A DNA stretch of 64,000 bases from Rickettsiales bacterium (GCA_035765535.1 DASTXE010000002.1:1-64000); one strand, 5' to 3'. Positions 53,719-63,803 are shown, counted from the stretch's first letter. A program made the numbers and translations. Notes: generated from the letters alone by a model not told the origin.

Positions 53719-56040
53719 ATGCGATCTTTCAAAATCATTATGATGACTGCTGCAGCGCTGACATTGGTCAGCACAAATGCATATGCCCAGGCGGACAGTA
53801 CGCTGGCGCAGGAAGCGGGGCAGCCATCGCAGGGGCAGGTGCTTCGCCGCATTGAAATCAAGGGCAATCAGCGCATTGAGGAATCTACTATCCTGACTTA
53901 TCTCGGCCTGAGAGAAGGTGAGCATGTTTCCCAGTACGATGTGGATACGGCTCTGAAGAACCTCTTTGCTACCGGCTTTTTTGCAGATGCGAATATTGAC
54001 CGCTCCAATGCCGCAGAAGGCCAGGTTGACCTGGTGGTGAATGTCATCGAAAACCCGCTGGTAAACAAAGTGGTTTTCGAAGGGAACAAAGAAGTTGAAG
54101 ACAAGGATTTGAACGCGGAGCTGGAACTGAAGGCGCGTTCGATCTACACGCGCACGAAATTGCAGAACGACGTTAAAAGAATTCTGGATATCTACCGTCG
54201 CGGCGGCCGTTATTCCGCGCAGGTGAACCCGAAAGTAATCGAGCTGGATCAGAACCGCCTGAACCTGGTGTATGAAATCCAGGAAGGACCGGTAGCGAAA
54301 GTACAGAAAATCTCTTTCATCGGAAATGAGAACTTCGACAATAACACGCTGGAAAAAGTCATCCGCACCGAAGAAACCCGCTGGTATAAGTTCTTCACCA
54401 GTGACGACAAATACGACCAGCAGCGTCTGCAGTATGACCAGGAATTGCTGCGCCGTTTCTATACCTCAGCAGGCTTTGCCGACTTCCAGGTGAAATCCGC
54501 GATTGCCGAGCTTTCCCCGGAGAAAGACGCGTTTTATGTGACCTTCACCGTGGAAGAAGGCAAGCGTTATGATTTCGGCAATGTCCAGATCGTTTCCGGT
54601 CTGAAGGGCGTAAATGTAGCTGAGCTGCAGGATAAGCTGCAGACCAAGCAGGGAGAGATCTATAATTCCAGTAAGCTCGAAAGCACGATTGATGCACTGA
54701 CCAAAGAGTTGGGCAATCGCGGTTTTGCATTCGTTGATATCGATCCGCGCCTCAAGCGTGATCCCAAAAAGCGCACCATTGATGTAACCTACGCCATCAA
54801 GGAAGGCCCGCGCGTTTATGTGGAAAAGATTAACATTATCGGTAACGTGCGCACGCTGGATGAAGTGATCCGCCGCGAATTCCGCCTTGCGGAAGGCGAT
54901 CCGTACAGCACGTCGAAGATCGCGCGTTCCGAACAGCGCCTGAACAATCTGGGCTTCTTCGAGAAGGTGAAGATCTCCACTTCTCCGGGTGACTCACCGG
55001 ATAAGGTCGTTATCAACGTACAGGTACAGGAAAAATCCACCGGTGAAATTTCCATCGGCGGCGGTTTCTCGACCACCGAAGGTCCGCTGGCTCAGTTCGG
55101 CATTAAGGAGACCAACCTGCTCGGACGCGGCCAGGATCTGCGCTTCAATGCAGCGGTGTCTGCGGTCGACCAGCAATATGACATCAGCTTCACAGAGCCC
55201 TATTTCATGGACCGTGAGCTGGCTGCCGGGTTCGATCTGTTCAGGACGGAACTCTATACCTATACCGGCATTCCATATGACTCTACGACAACGGGTCTGA
55301 AGCTGCGTATGGGCTATGCATTGTCCGAACAGTGGAAGCAGATGCTGAACTATACGATCAAGCAGACCGACATCACGAACATTCAGGCAGGCGCATCGAC
55401 CTTCATTGTGGACCAGGCCGGAACCTGGACGGAATCGTCTGTCGGTCAGGCACTGTCCTATGACAATCGCGACAATAAATTTACCCCGACAACGGGTGAA
55501 TATTTCCGCCTGAATAACGATGTGGCCGGTCTCGGCGGCGACGCGAAATATCTGCGTACCGAAGTGCACGCCTCATATTATTATCCGGTCGCGCCGAAAT
55601 GGACCTTCTCGCTCAGCGGTGCTGGCGGTTATATCTTCGGCCTGGGTCAGGATATCCGCATTGAAGACAGGTTCTTCCTCGGCGGTGACTCGTTCCGCGG
55701 CTTTGAACCCTACGGTATTGGCCCGCATGCCAGCACGACGGGCGATTCGCTTGGCGGTAACATGTATTACACCATCACGCCTGAGCTGACGTTCCCGCTC
55801 GGCCTGCCGGACGACCTGGGCTTCCTGGGGTCGATATTTGTTGACGCTGGTAGCTTGTGGGATGTACAAGAAAGCGGACCGGGCGTAGTGGATCCGTCTG
55901 CAATCAGAATGTCGGCAGGTGTGGGAGTGTCCTGGTCATCGCCGTTTGGGCCGATCCGTGTCAACCTGTCGCCGGCACTGATTAAAGAGAAATATGACTC
56001 CACCCAGATATTCCAGTTTAACTTCGGTACAAGATTCTAA
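53719..56040 (+). CDS. bamA: Outer-membrane protein assembly factor BamA
   Basis: 773 residues. Signal peptide to about AYAQA (residue ~24), five POTRA domains (~36-430) and a 16-strand Omp85 barrel (~430-773) ending in the C-terminal Phe (NFGTRF). The VRIGGDSFRGFE-like FLGGDSFRGFEPYG carries the conserved RGF loop motif. Inserts beta-barrel proteins into the outer membrane. Usual alphaproteobacterial neighbours downstream (skp, lpxD, fabZ, lpxA, lpxI, lpxB); rseP, normally upstream, is replaced by arsC here. Confidence 0.96.
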   Translation: MRSFKIIMMTAAALTLVSTNAYAQADSTLAQEAGQPSQGQVLRRIEIKGNQRIEESTILTYLGLREGEHVSQYDVDTALKNLFATGFFADANIDRSNAAEGQVDLVVNVIENPLVNKVVFEGNKEVEDKDLNAELELKARSIYTRTKLQNDVKRILDIYRRGGRYSAQVNPKVIELDQNRLNLVYEIQEGPVAKVQKISFIGNENFDNNTLEKVIRTEETRWYKFFTSDDKYDQQRLQYDQELLRRFYTSAGFADFQVKSAIAELSPEKDAFYVTFTVEEGKRYDFGNVQIVSGLKGVNVAELQDKLQTKQGEIYNSSKLESTIDALTKELGNRGFAFVDIDPRLKRDPKKRTIDVTYAIKEGPRVYVEKINIIGNVRTLDEVIRREFRLAEGDPYSTSKIARSEQRLNNLGFFEKVKISTSPGDSPDKVVINVQVQEKSTGEISIGGGFSTTEGPLAQFGIKETNLLGRGQDLRFNAAVSAVDQQYDISFTEPYFMDRELAAGFDLFRTELYTYTGIPYDSTTTGLKLRMGYALSEQWKQMLNYTIKQTDITNIQAGASTFIVDQAGTWTESSVGQALSYDNRDNKFTPTTGEYFRLNNDVAGLGGDAKYLRTEVHASYYYPVAPKWTFSLSGAGGYIFGLGQDIRIEDRFFLGGDSFRGFEPYGIGPHASTTGDSLGGNMYYTITPELTFPLGLPDDLGFLGSIFVDAGSLWDVQESGPGVVDPSAIRMSAGVGVSWSSPFGPIRVNLSPALIKEKYDSTQIFQFNFGTRF

Positions 56041-56056
56041 TAAGAAAGGTAATTTT

Positions 56057-56614
56057 ATGCGTTTTCGTACCCTCATTTCTTCCACGGTTGCAGCCGGGAT
56101 CATGGCATTTGCCGCAACGTCCTATGCGGACAACATTGCCTATGTGAATGTTCAGGACATCATGAACAAGTCGAGCGCCGGCAAGTCCATTAAGGAACAG
56201 CTGGAAGCCAAGCAGAAAACCTTCCGCTCGGAAGTCGGCAAGAAGGAAGAATCACTCCAGAAAATGGGTCAGGAGCTGAGCAAAGAGCAGAGCGTTCTGT
56301 CCGCATCCGCATTCGATAAAAAAGTAAAAGCATTCCATGCTAAGGAAACCGAAGCGCAGAAAGATGCGCAGGAAAAAGGTTTCGTGCTGGAAAATGCCAA
56401 GCAGACCTCCCTGACCGAACTTCAGAAAGCGGTATTCGATATTGTCAGCAAGATCTCAAAGGACAAAGGCTATAGCGCAGTCCTGCCGAATACGGCGCTG
56501 CTGTATGCGGATTCCAAACTCGACATCACAAACGAGGTGCTCGACCAGCTGGATAAGAACCTGCCGAAGGTGACGGTGAAATTTAAATCCCCGTCTTCTC
56601 TGAATGCGGAATAA
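56057..56614 (+). CDS. skp: Periplasmic chaperone Skp/OmpH
   Basis: 185 residues from ATG 56057 (AAAGG 8 bases upstream; an earlier in-frame ATG overlaps bamA and lies outside the signal peptide). Signal peptide to SYADN, then IAYVNVQDIMNKSSAGKSIK and a long coiled-coil (~50-130) that forms the jellyfish-like arms. Holds unfolded outer-membrane proteins. 16 bases after bamA. Confidence 0.92.
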   Translation: MRFRTLISSTVAAGIMAFAATSYADNIAYVNVQDIMNKSSAGKSIKEQLEAKQKTFRSEVGKKEESLQKMGQELSKEQSVLSASAFDKKVKAFHAKETEAQKDAQEKGFVLENAKQTSLTELQKAVFDIVSKISKDKGYSAVLPNTALLYADSKLDITNEVLDQLDKNLPKVTVKFKSPSSLNAE

Positions 56615-56649
56615 TAAGCCTGGCTATCACTGAATAGCCGGGAGAGCAT

Positions 56650-57678
56650 ATGGCAGATCCACGTTTTTTTAATAACGCCGGTCCGTTCACTATCGCGCAG
56701 ATAGCCGGACTGACCGGCGCTGAAATCGTCGGCGGCGATGCTGCGAAGCCGCTTAGCGATGTGGCGCCTCTGGATAAGGCATCGGGGAACGAAGTTAGTT
56801 TTCTCGACAATGTCAAATATATTGATTCGTTCCGGAAATCGGCCGCAGGTGCATGTTTTGTTCATGCCAAGCATATCAAACAGGCGCCGGAAAGCATGAC
56901 CTTGCTGGTATGTGCGGAACCTTACAGCGCTTATGCGCTGGCGGCACAGCAGTTCTATCCCTTGCTCCCGGCAATAGGGCATATATCCGGGCAGGCCTCT
57001 ATCGCATCTTCCGCGAAAGTCGGTAATAACTGCGTCATCGATCCCTTTGCCGTGATAGGGGAGCGGGCAGAGATAGGCGAGCATTGCCATATCGGCGCAG
57101 GAGCGGTCATCGGGGCGGGCGTAACGATAGGTCGTAACAGCTCTATCGGGGCAAATTCCACCCTGAGCCATTGCCTGGTGGGAGAAAATGTGATTATCCA
57201 TCGCGGCGTGCATATAGGGCAGGACGGATTCGGCTTCGCGTTGGGCAGGACCGGCCCCATCAAGGTGCCGCAGCTCGGACGCGTTGTGATCGAGGATAAT
57301 GTCGAGATCGGTTCCGGAACATGTATCGATCGCGGCGCCGGGCCGGACACAGTAATCGGGCAGGGAACGAAAATCGACAATCTCGTGCAGATAGGGCATA
57401 ACGTCACGATAGGAAGATATTCCATCATTGTGTCGCAGGTCGGTATTTCCGGCAGCACGCATATCGGTGCAGGCGTCATGATCGGCGGCCAGGGCGGCAT
57501 TGCGGGACATTTGCGGATCGGAAACGGCGCAAGGGTTGCGGCACAGGGCGGCGTCATGACGGATATTCCGGACAAGGCGGCTTACGGCGGTTCACCTGCC
57601 GTACCGGTAAAAGATTGGCATCGCCAGACCATCGCGGTGGCGCGGCTTGCAAAAAGAAAAGGAGCGGAAAATGACTGA
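56650..57678 (+). CDS. lpxD: UDP-3-O-acylglucosamine N-acyltransferase LpxD
   Basis: 342 residues. N-terminal uridine-binding domain (~1-105), left-handed beta-helix with hexapeptide repeats (~105-300; [20 protein letters not shown]) and C-terminal helix. Catalytic His lies in QIGHNVTIG. Third step of lipid A synthesis. GGGAGAGC before ATG 56650. Overlaps fabZ by 8 bases. Confidence 0.96.
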   Translation: MADPRFFNNAGPFTIAQIAGLTGAEIVGGDAAKPLSDVAPLDKASGNEVSFLDNVKYIDSFRKSAAGACFVHAKHIKQAPESMTLLVCAEPYSAYALAAQQFYPLLPAIGHISGQASIASSAKVGNNCVIDPFAVIGERAEIGEHCHIGAGAVIGAGVTIGRNSSIGANSTLSHCLVGENVIIHRGVHIGQDGFGFALGRTGPIKVPQLGRVVIEDNVEIGSGTCIDRGAGPDTVIGQGTKIDNLVQIGHNVTIGRYSIIVSQVGISGSTHIGAGVMIGGQGGIAGHLRIGNGARVAAQGGVMTDIPDKAAYGGSPAVPVKDWHRQTIAVARLAKRKGAEND

Positions 57679-58159
57679 AGAGACCATGAAAAAAGTTGAA
57701 TACGGAGCGGGGCATAAAGGCGGCGCATCGCTGGATATCGATCGCATTATGCGGATGATTCCGCACCGTTATCCGTTTCTGCTGGTGGATAAGGTCATTA
57801 ACATCGTGGAAGGTGAATCGGCCACAGGCATCAAGAATGTCACTTTCAACGAACCGCATTTCGTGGGCCACTTCCCGCAGAAACCGATCATGCCTGGCGT
57901 TCTGATTATCGAAGCGATGGCGCAGACTTCCGCGCTGCTGGTCGTACATACGATTGGGGAGCAGGCAGAAGGCAAGCTGGTCTATTTCATGTCGATCGAA
58001 GAGGCGAAATTCCGCAAGCCTGTTGTGCCGGGGGATACGCTGGAGATTCACGTGCAGAAGGCGAAAAGCCGCGGCAATGTCTGGAAGTTCATGTGTGAGG
58101 CGCATACAGCCAACGGCAAGGTAGCGGAAGCGACCATCAGCGCAATGATTGTGGAATAA
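57671..58159 (+). CDS. fabZ: 3-hydroxyacyl-ACP dehydratase FabZ
   Basis: 162 residues from ATG 57671 with AGGAGCGG upstream; a TTG at 57647 is also in frame but less likely. Hot-dog fold with [14 protein letters not shown] and the catalytic [19 protein letters not shown] (His and Glu). Dehydrates 3-hydroxyacyl-ACP in fatty acid elongation; the pairing with lpxD/lpxA shares the hydroxyacyl-ACP pool with lipid A. Confidence 0.95.
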   Translation: MTEETMKKVEYGAGHKGGASLDIDRIMRMIPHRYPFLLVDKVINIVEGESATGIKNVTFNEPHFVGHFPQKPIMPGVLIIEAMAQTSALLVVHTIGEQAEGKLVYFMSIEEAKFRKPVVPGDTLEIHVQKAKSRGNVWKFMCEAHTANGKVAEATISAMIVE

Positions 58160-58275
58160 CCGGCTCTCACGCTGGTTTCTTCGATTGTAATATAATGCAA
58201 TAACTTGTGATTTGCAGCAGTCTGTCGCGCTGACTAGAGTGCGCACATGGAAACGGTTTCGATAAGGTAAAATAA

Positions 58276-59070
58276 ATGACGAATATACATCCCACCGCCG
58301 TGATTGAAGACGGCGCAAAACTGGCCCCCGATGTAAAAGTGGGAGCGTTCTGCGTTGTGGGAGCGGAAGCAACATTGAGCAGCGGTGTCGAGTTGGTATC
58401 CCACGTATCCGTGAGCGGTTGCACGGAAATCGGCCAGAATACGAAAATTTTCCCGTTTGCTTCCATAGGTCATGCGCCCCAGGATCTGAAATACAAGGGA
58501 GAAAAATCTCGCCTTGTAATCGGCAAGAATAACATGATCCGTGAGCATGTGACCATGAATCCCGGCACACAGGGTGGTGGCATGCTGACACAGGTCGGCG
58601 ATAACTGCCTCTTCATGGTCGGCGCGCACGTGGCGCATGATTGCCGCGTCGGTAACAATGTTATCCTCGCCAATAATGCGACGCTGGGTGGACATGTGAC
58701 GGTGGATGATTTTGCCATTATCGGCGGTCTGGCGGCAGTGCACCAGTTCGTGCGCATCGGCAGGCATGCAATTGTGGGCGGTATGTCCGGCGTCGAAAAT
58801 GACGTCATTCCTTACGGTTCGGTCATAGGTGAACGTGCATCCTTGGCGGGCCTGAATCTTGTCGGCCTGAAACGTCGTAATTTCGACCGTGAGACCATTC
58901 ATGCGCTCAGGACGGCGTACAAAATGCTGTTCGATGCCGACAAGGGCACATTGTTCGAACGTTCCACGCAGGTGCAGGAAACATTCCAGAAATTTGCGCC
59001 CGTGCAGGAAATTATCAGCTTCATGGAAGACAAAGGCACACGTTCGCTGTGCACTCCCAAAATGTCGTAA
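58276..59070 (+). CDS. lpxA: UDP-N-acetylglucosamine acyltransferase LpxA
   Basis: 264 residues, normal length. Beta-helix of hexapeptide repeats followed by a C-terminal helical domain. Catalytic His in GAHVAHDCRVG and the substrate motif AAVHQFVRIG are present. First committed step of lipid A synthesis. The 116 bases after fabZ contain TATAAT (58191-58196), so an extra promoter is possible. Confidence 0.96.
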   Translation: MTNIHPTAVIEDGAKLAPDVKVGAFCVVGAEATLSSGVELVSHVSVSGCTEIGQNTKIFPFASIGHAPQDLKYKGEKSRLVIGKNNMIREHVTMNPGTQGGGMLTQVGDNCLFMVGAHVAHDCRVGNNVILANNATLGGHVTVDDFAIIGGLAAVHQFVRIGRHAIVGGMSGVENDVIPYGSVIGERASLAGLNLVGLKRRNFDRETIHALRTAYKMLFDADKGTLFERSTQVQETFQKFAPVQEIISFMEDKGTRSLCTPKMS

Positions 59071-59106
59071 CCGGACGCAAGTGCGTCAGGACAGGATATC
59101 GCGCTT

Positions 59107-59949
59107 ATGGACACCACTCCCCAATCCCAGGCTCCGCTGGGCATCATAGCAGGCAGCGGAGGATTGCCGCGCCAGATGATAGAGCGCTGTGCGCGTAGCA
59201 GTCGCGAGGTATTCGTGGTGGCCATTGAGGGTGATACAGACCAGCAGACGATAGAAAACGTTCCGCATATCTGGATTAATCTCGGTGCAGTAGGCACGGC
59301 CATTGAGGCGCTGAAATCGGCAGGTGTGAAGGATCTGGTGCTGGCAGGAAAAATTAACCGTCCTGCAATTTCGGCTCTGCGTCCGGATGCAGTAGGTGCG
59401 CGCCTGGTAGCCAAGCTCGGTTTTTCAATTTTCGGTGGCGACGCCGCCATATTCAAAACGATTGTGGCCTTCCTTGAAGAGCACGGCTTTCGCATTATCG
59501 GCAGTGAAGAGGTTATGGAAGAGCTAATCGCGCCGCAGGGGCCGCTCGGTCAGCATATTCCGGATAAACAGGCCCGCAAGGATATTGAATTGGGGGCGAA
59601 GCTCGTCCGTGCAATCGGAGAGTTCGATGTCGGCCAGGCGGTGATAGTAAAGAACGGTCTGGTGCTGGGCATTGAAGCAGCAGAAGGCACAGACGCATTG
59701 ATCGAACGTTGTGCGGCCATTAAAGGCGATGGTAAGGGCGGTGTGCTGGTGAAAGCCAGGAAACCCATACAGGAAGAGCGTGTAGATCTACCAACTATCG
59801 GCGAACAGACAATCATGCTGATCCACAGAGCGGGATTCAGCGGTATTGCTGTCGAAGCGAAACACTCGCTTATCGTGAACAGGCGCGAAGTTATCAGGCT
59901 GGCCGATTCGCTGGGACTCTTTGTCATCGGGTTCTCACTGGGTGACTAG
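59107..59949 (+). CDS. lpxI: UDP-2,3-diacylglucosamine pyrophosphatase LpxI
   Basis: 280 residues (DUF1009). PLGIIAGSGGLPRQM at the start and AEGTDALIERCA, then GVLVKARKPIQEERVDLPTIG in the C-terminal half are the family motifs. LpxI replaces the unrelated LpxH in most alphaproteobacteria and makes lipid X from UDP-2,3-diacylglucosamine. Lies between lpxA and lpxB as usual. Confidence 0.94.
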   Translation: MDTTPQSQAPLGIIAGSGGLPRQMIERCARSSREVFVVAIEGDTDQQTIENVPHIWINLGAVGTAIEALKSAGVKDLVLAGKINRPAISALRPDAVGARLVAKLGFSIFGGDAAIFKTIVAFLEEHGFRIIGSEEVMEELIAPQGPLGQHIPDKQARKDIELGAKLVRAIGEFDVGQAVIVKNGLVLGIEAAEGTDALIERCAAIKGDGKGGVLVKARKPIQEERVDLPTIGEQTIMLIHRAGFSGIAVEAKHSLIVNRREVIRLADSLGLFVIGFSLGD

Positions 59950-60039
59950 GTACCAGCTGAATAAATACACTTAAATATTCTCCTTTTAGCTGCGCTTGTT
60001 TTATCTTGTGTTTAAGAGGCATTCACCTACAAATACAGT

Positions 60040-61182
60040 ATGCCGGTCATATATCTCATTGCAGGCGAAGCATCGGGCGATGCATTGGGCGCGAGCCTGA
60101 TGCATGCGATCCATACTGTCCGCCCGGATGTACGTTTTGCCGGAGTGGGCGGAAACGCGATGCGTGCTGCTGGTCTGCAAAGCCTGTTTCCTTATGAAGC
60201 CTTATCCGTAATGGGGTTTATGGAAGTGCTGCCACATATTCCGAAATTCCTGCGGCTCCTTCGGGAAACGGCGCAGGATATCGCCGCAAAACAGCCCGAT
60301 CTGGTCGTAACGATAGATTCTCCCGGCTTTAACTTCCGGCTTGCAGATATGCTCAGGAAGAACCTGCATACACAGGACATCAAACGTATTCACTATGTCG
60401 CGCCGAGCGTATGGGCGTATAAGCCGGAACGGGCTGCAAAAACCGCCCGCCTGTTTGACCGGCTGCTGGCAGTATTGCCGTTTGAACCGCCTTATTTTGA
60501 AAAAGAAGGACTGCAAACGAACTTCGTGGGCCATCCCGTCCTCTGGCAAGAAAATAAAGGTGATGCTGCCGCATTCCGCAACCGCCACAACATAGCTGCA
60601 GATGAGTCGGTTCTGCTTGTACTACCGGGCAGCAGGCGGGGTGAGGTACAGCGCCATTTGCCGATCTTCATGGAAGCGGCAAAAGCAATGGCAGGTTACA
60701 AAATAGTGGTCATGGCCGGAGCGCAGGTGAAGCGTTATATTGCAGAGAATGTGCCGCAAGATGTGGTGGTGTGCGATGTGCAGGAAAAACAGGATGCGTT
60801 CGCAGCGGCAACGCTGGCGCTCAGTAAATCCGGTACAGTGACGCTGGAGCTTGCGGCAAGTCTGGTGCCGACTGTCGTAGCGCATAAAGTGAGCGCGCTT
60901 TCCGCCTGGCTGCTGAAGAAAATGATCCTGATAAAGTATGTAAGCCTTGCCAATATTGCGCTAAATGAGGAAGTGATTCCTGAGCTCTTACAAGAGCGTT
61001 GCACGGTCACGGAAATTACGTCGGCACTGCGGACATTAGCGGCATCTGAAATGATGCAGAGGCAGAAGGAAGGGTATGAAAGGGCTATCCGTGCTCTGCG
61101 CGGAAATAATACCGAACCGCCTGATAAAATGGCTGCGGAAGCGGTATTGGCGGAACTGGATCAATCAAAACACATTAAATAA
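60040..61182 (+). CDS. lpxB: Lipid A disaccharide synthase LpxB
   Basis: 380 residues, GT19. IAGEASGDALGASLMHAI at the start, VVTIDSPGFNFRLA and HYVAPSVWAYKPERA in the middle, LLVLPGSRRGEVQRHLPIF and SGTVTLELA at the nucleotide side. Joins lipid X and UDP-diacylglucosamine at the membrane surface. Last gene of the cluster, followed by a strong hairpin. Confidence 0.96.
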   Translation: MPVIYLIAGEASGDALGASLMHAIHTVRPDVRFAGVGGNAMRAAGLQSLFPYEALSVMGFMEVLPHIPKFLRLLRETAQDIAAKQPDLVVTIDSPGFNFRLADMLRKNLHTQDIKRIHYVAPSVWAYKPERAAKTARLFDRLLAVLPFEPPYFEKEGLQTNFVGHPVLWQENKGDAAAFRNRHNIAADESVLLVLPGSRRGEVQRHLPIFMEAAKAMAGYKIVVMAGAQVKRYIAENVPQDVVVCDVQEKQDAFAAATLALSKSGTVTLELAASLVPTVVAHKVSALSAWLLKKMILIKYVSLANIALNEEVIPELLQERCTVTEITSALRTLAASEMMQRQKEGYERAIRALRGNNTEPPDKMAAEAVLAELDQSKHIK

Positions 61183-61210
61183 GCCGCTCCCTGAATAGGA
61201 AGCGGCTTAT
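61179..61210. terminator. Bidirectional terminator between lpxB and the convergent gene
   Basis: ATAAGCCGCT (61179-61188) and AGCGGCTTAT (61201-61210), 10-bp perfect stem, AT at both sides; overlaps the lpxB stop codon. Confidence 0.65.
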
Positions 61211-61217
61211 CTCATCA

Positions 61218-61628
61218 CTATCTTCTTTTATGCTCATCGAGCATGCCATCCATAAAAGCGTTGGCAATGGACATGGCTCGTTCGGAAAGCGAGTCAAGCC
61301 CATGACCGGATGGTTTGCGTAAGCGGTGAACATATAATATGCCTGTTGTCACAATAGCCACAAGCAAGGCAATTATCAGGCCCCCTACCAAGGCAAGCGC
61401 CGTGCCGGGTGTTACTCCGTGCAGGATGAGTGCCTGGTAAACCGCATATAAAGCACCACACACCAGCAACGCTACAAGCGCGCTGGTAATAAGCGCTAAA
61501 ATAAAGACCACTGCAAGGCTCACCACCAGTTTGTGAATCAGGCGGCTGCTGGCTGCAACGGTCTTATTGAATAGCAGAATACCTGCAACTTTTTCCAGCA
61601 TAGGGCCGTATCGAGTCTGTTGCGGCAC
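61218..61628 (-). CDS. Putative holin-like/DUF1469-type membrane protein
   Basis: 136 residues, two adjacent membrane helices (VVSLAVVFILALITSALVALLV and LVGGLIIALLVAIVTTGILYV) and charged ends. This shape matches the actinobacterial/proteobacterial Phage_holin_3_6 (DUF1469) proteins often paired with DUF883 proteins. Co-directional with and 4 bases after the DUF883 gene. Function unknown; stress or membrane-associated. Confidence 0.65.
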   Translation of the reverse strand: MPQQTRYGPMLEKVAGILLFNKTVAASSRLIHKLVVSLAVVFILALITSALVALLVCGALYAVYQALILHGVTPGTALALVGGLIIALLVAIVTTGILYVHRLRKPSGHGLDSLSERAMSIANAFMDGMLDEHKRR

Positions 61629-61632
61629 GCGC

Positions 61633-61902
61633 TTAGCGGCGAAAAAGAGCGCCTAGCAGAAACCCTGCTCCCAACGCCAGTAACGTGGAACGCATAGGAT
61701 TGTCCCTGATTTCGTCTTCCACCAGATGAGCCGTATCTGCAAGATGCTCGCTCGCCGATTCAAAATAATGACGCGCTTTACGCCCTGTGTTATGGGCAAA
61801 AGCCTCCAGATCGTTTTCCGCATCGCGCTTGGCGCTGTTAACGGTTTTCCGGACATCGGATTTAACCTCATTTGCATTTTCTTTGGTAGCGGCTGATAAC
61901 AT
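61633..61902 (-). CDS. DUF883 (ElaB/YqjD-like) membrane-anchored protein
   Basis: 89 residues: long amphipathic helix (VKSDVRKTVNSAKRDAENDL) followed by a C-terminal membrane anchor NPMRSTLLALGAGFLLGALF. ElaB/YqjD proteins bind stationary-phase ribosomes to the membrane in E. coli; the same role here is only inferred. AGGAGGAATATTT is just upstream of the start. Confidence 0.82.
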   Translation of the reverse strand: MLSAATKENANEVKSDVRKTVNSAKRDAENDLEAFAHNTGRKARHYFESASEHLADTAHLVEDEIRDNPMRSTLLALGAGFLLGALFRR

Positions 61903-62082
61903 AAATATTCCTCCTTTACGGGTAAGTTCTGCATCACATAACTGCGATACTACAAAAGCTTATCACTAGCCATTATAAGAAACGAGACGCCGCATGGGGT
62001 GATAGCATAAAGAACCCATAAACAGCAGGAAGCACGATTGGCAGAAAAGCTGGAAAAGACACTAAAGCTATTCAAAAAAGCC

Positions 62083-62895
62083 TTAGTAGGTCCGGTAAGG
62101 ATTGACACCGTCTAGCACGACATCCCATTTGACTTCGAGCGCATTGTCGTTATTCAGCGGCGCTACGGTGGCCAGCAATGCACCGCGCACAGGTTCAGGT
62201 AAGGTCTGGAGCGATTTGTCGCTGTCATTGCGGCTGTCACCTGCGAAGAAGACCTCCGTATTCACGAGCGGATAATTACCATGCGTAATGCGGAAATGCA
62301 GGTGCGGTGCGTGTTTTGCGTCTTCCTGGCCGGGGAATAAAGTGATGAAGCTGAAATTACCGAGATTATCGGTAACCGCACGGCCCGAACCGGCAAAACC
62401 GGGGTAGGGGCTGAGACGGTCGCCCAGCGGCTCGGTGAGGTATTTGCCATCGGCATTAGCCTGCCACAATTCCACAATGGCATCGCTGATCGGTACGCAG
62501 TTCCTATCCAGTACGTGACCGCGAACATAAACTTTCTGCCCGGAAGCATAAATGGATTTGCCTGCAGGTAAGGCCAGATTGTTGGAGGTGATGATGGATT
62601 CCCGGCCCGGATAACCGCCGCCATTGCTGCCGCTGAGCGATGGAGTCGGATGGCATTTGCTGTTCATGTCGGGAATGCGCGTCTGCATCTTTTCTGCTGC
62701 CGCGTGATGTTTGCGGTGATGCTTCGCATGTTTCTTTTTATGTGCTTTATGAGCAGGCTTGGCTACAGGAGCTGCCTGACACCCTACGGGGCATTGCTGC
62801 GGGGTGCTGCTGGGAAGACTGATGTCGGCAGCCATAGCAGAAAACGGAAGGAGCGATACAAGCAGCAGCGGAATTTTTCTCATCTTTGCACTCAT
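62083..62895 (-). CDS. Secreted intradiol-ring-cleavage-dioxygenase-like protein
   Basis: 270 residues. Signal peptide (IPLLLVSLLPFSAMAADI), His/Lys-rich linker (KAHKKKHAKHHRKHH) at ~45-70, then the intradiol dioxygenase beta-sandwich (VYVRGHVLDRNCVPISDAIV, ELWQANADGKY, GRAVTDNLGNFSF, HAPHLHFRI). The two His ligands (HLH) of the Fe(III) site are present, but the second Tyr ligand, expected in a KPGxY-type stretch, is replaced in LFPGQED. Catechol cleavage is therefore uncertain. No catabolic genes nearby. The basic linker may bind metal. Confidence 0.75.
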   Translation of the reverse strand: MSAKMRKIPLLLVSLLPFSAMAADISLPSSTPQQCPVGCQAAPVAKPAHKAHKKKHAKHHRKHHAAAEKMQTRIPDMNSKCHPTPSLSGSNGGGYPGRESIITSNNLALPAGKSIYASGQKVYVRGHVLDRNCVPISDAIVELWQANADGKYLTEPLGDRLSPYPGFAGSGRAVTDNLGNFSFITLFPGQEDAKHAPHLHFRITHGNYPLVNTEVFFAGDSRNDSDKSLQTLPEPVRGALLATVAPLNNDNALEVKWDVVLDGVNPYRTY

Positions 62896-62918
62896 AATAT
62901 AATAGCTTATAAAACATC

Positions 62919-63803
62919 TCAGTACTGGGTTTTAATGTCAAGCCAATCCGTTACCGTCTTGATCTGAAAATCGTCGATTAATGCCGGAGCGTGTCCGACT
63001 CCCTCAACTTCGGTAAGTGTCACATTGTTTTTCTCGCTGCGCATGGCCTGTGCCGTCTCCCGGGAAAGAATATCCGAATTGCCGCCGCGCAATATCAGAA
63101 CCGGACAGGTAACGGCGTTCCAGAAGGGCGAAAGATCGATATCCTTGATCTCCTCGTCTTTAACAGCGCTTTCGCGGAAGGGAATGCTGATATCCGGGTC
63201 GTAACGCAGCGCATATTGCCCATCGGAAAGCGCTTTATAAGTGGTGTTGAACATAAATGCCCAATCCTCTTCGGATTTAACCCCGAAGGTTGCTGCGTTC
63301 TTGCGCAACGCAGCATTGGCTTCTTCCCGGTTCGCGAAATTACCGGAAACGCCCACGTAGCCCATAATGCGTTTGAGCCCTGCGGCAGAAACGATTTTGC
63401 CGACATCGTTAAGCACCATGCGCTTGATCCGCCCCGGCTGGGCGCTGGCCAGCATCATGCCGAGTATGCCGCCCATGGAAGTGCCTATCCAGTCCACCTG
63501 GGCGATATTCAAATGTGTGAGCAGTGCGAGCGTATCGTTAAAATAAGTAGTGTAGCTGTAATCGGATTTGCGGATCAGCCAGTCGCTATAGCCGCGTCCG
63601 GCCATATCCGGGCATAAAACCCGGTAACGCGGAGCCAGCCTGATCGCGAGCCGTTCAAAGTCCAGCCCATTGCGTGAAAGCCCGTGCGAACAGAGGATGA
63701 CGTTAGGGTTAGACGGGTCCCCGAATTCATAGTAGGCGATATGGCGTGGTTGCGCTTCATTAGCAGGTTCTGACAGGGTAATATAACGGGGTTCCGGAGG
63801 CAT
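62919..63803 (-). CDS. Alpha/beta hydrolase
   Basis: 294 residues from ATG 63803; an in-frame ATG upstream at 63968 would run into the fabG gene on the other strand and is unlikely. LCSHGLSRNGLDFE (oxyanion loop), GTSMGGILG (nucleophile Ser), VLILRGGNSDILSRE (Asp) and VEGVGHAPAL (His) form a complete triad. Soluble. Family members include esterases, epoxide hydrolases and C-C hydrolases; substrate not predictable. Confidence 0.85.
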   Translation of the reverse strand: MPPEPRYITLSEPANEAQPRHIAYYEFGDPSNPNVILCSHGLSRNGLDFERLAIRLAPRYRVLCPDMAGRGYSDWLIRKSDYSYTTYFNDTLALLTHLNIAQVDWIGTSMGGILGMMLASAQPGRIKRMVLNDVGKIVSAAGLKRIMGYVGVSGNFANREEANAALRKNAATFGVKSEEDWAFMFNTTYKALSDGQYALRYDPDISIPFRESAVKDEEIKDIDLSPFWNAVTCPVLILRGGNSDILSRETAQAMRSEKNNVTLTEVEGVGHAPALIDDFQIKTVTDWLDIKTQY

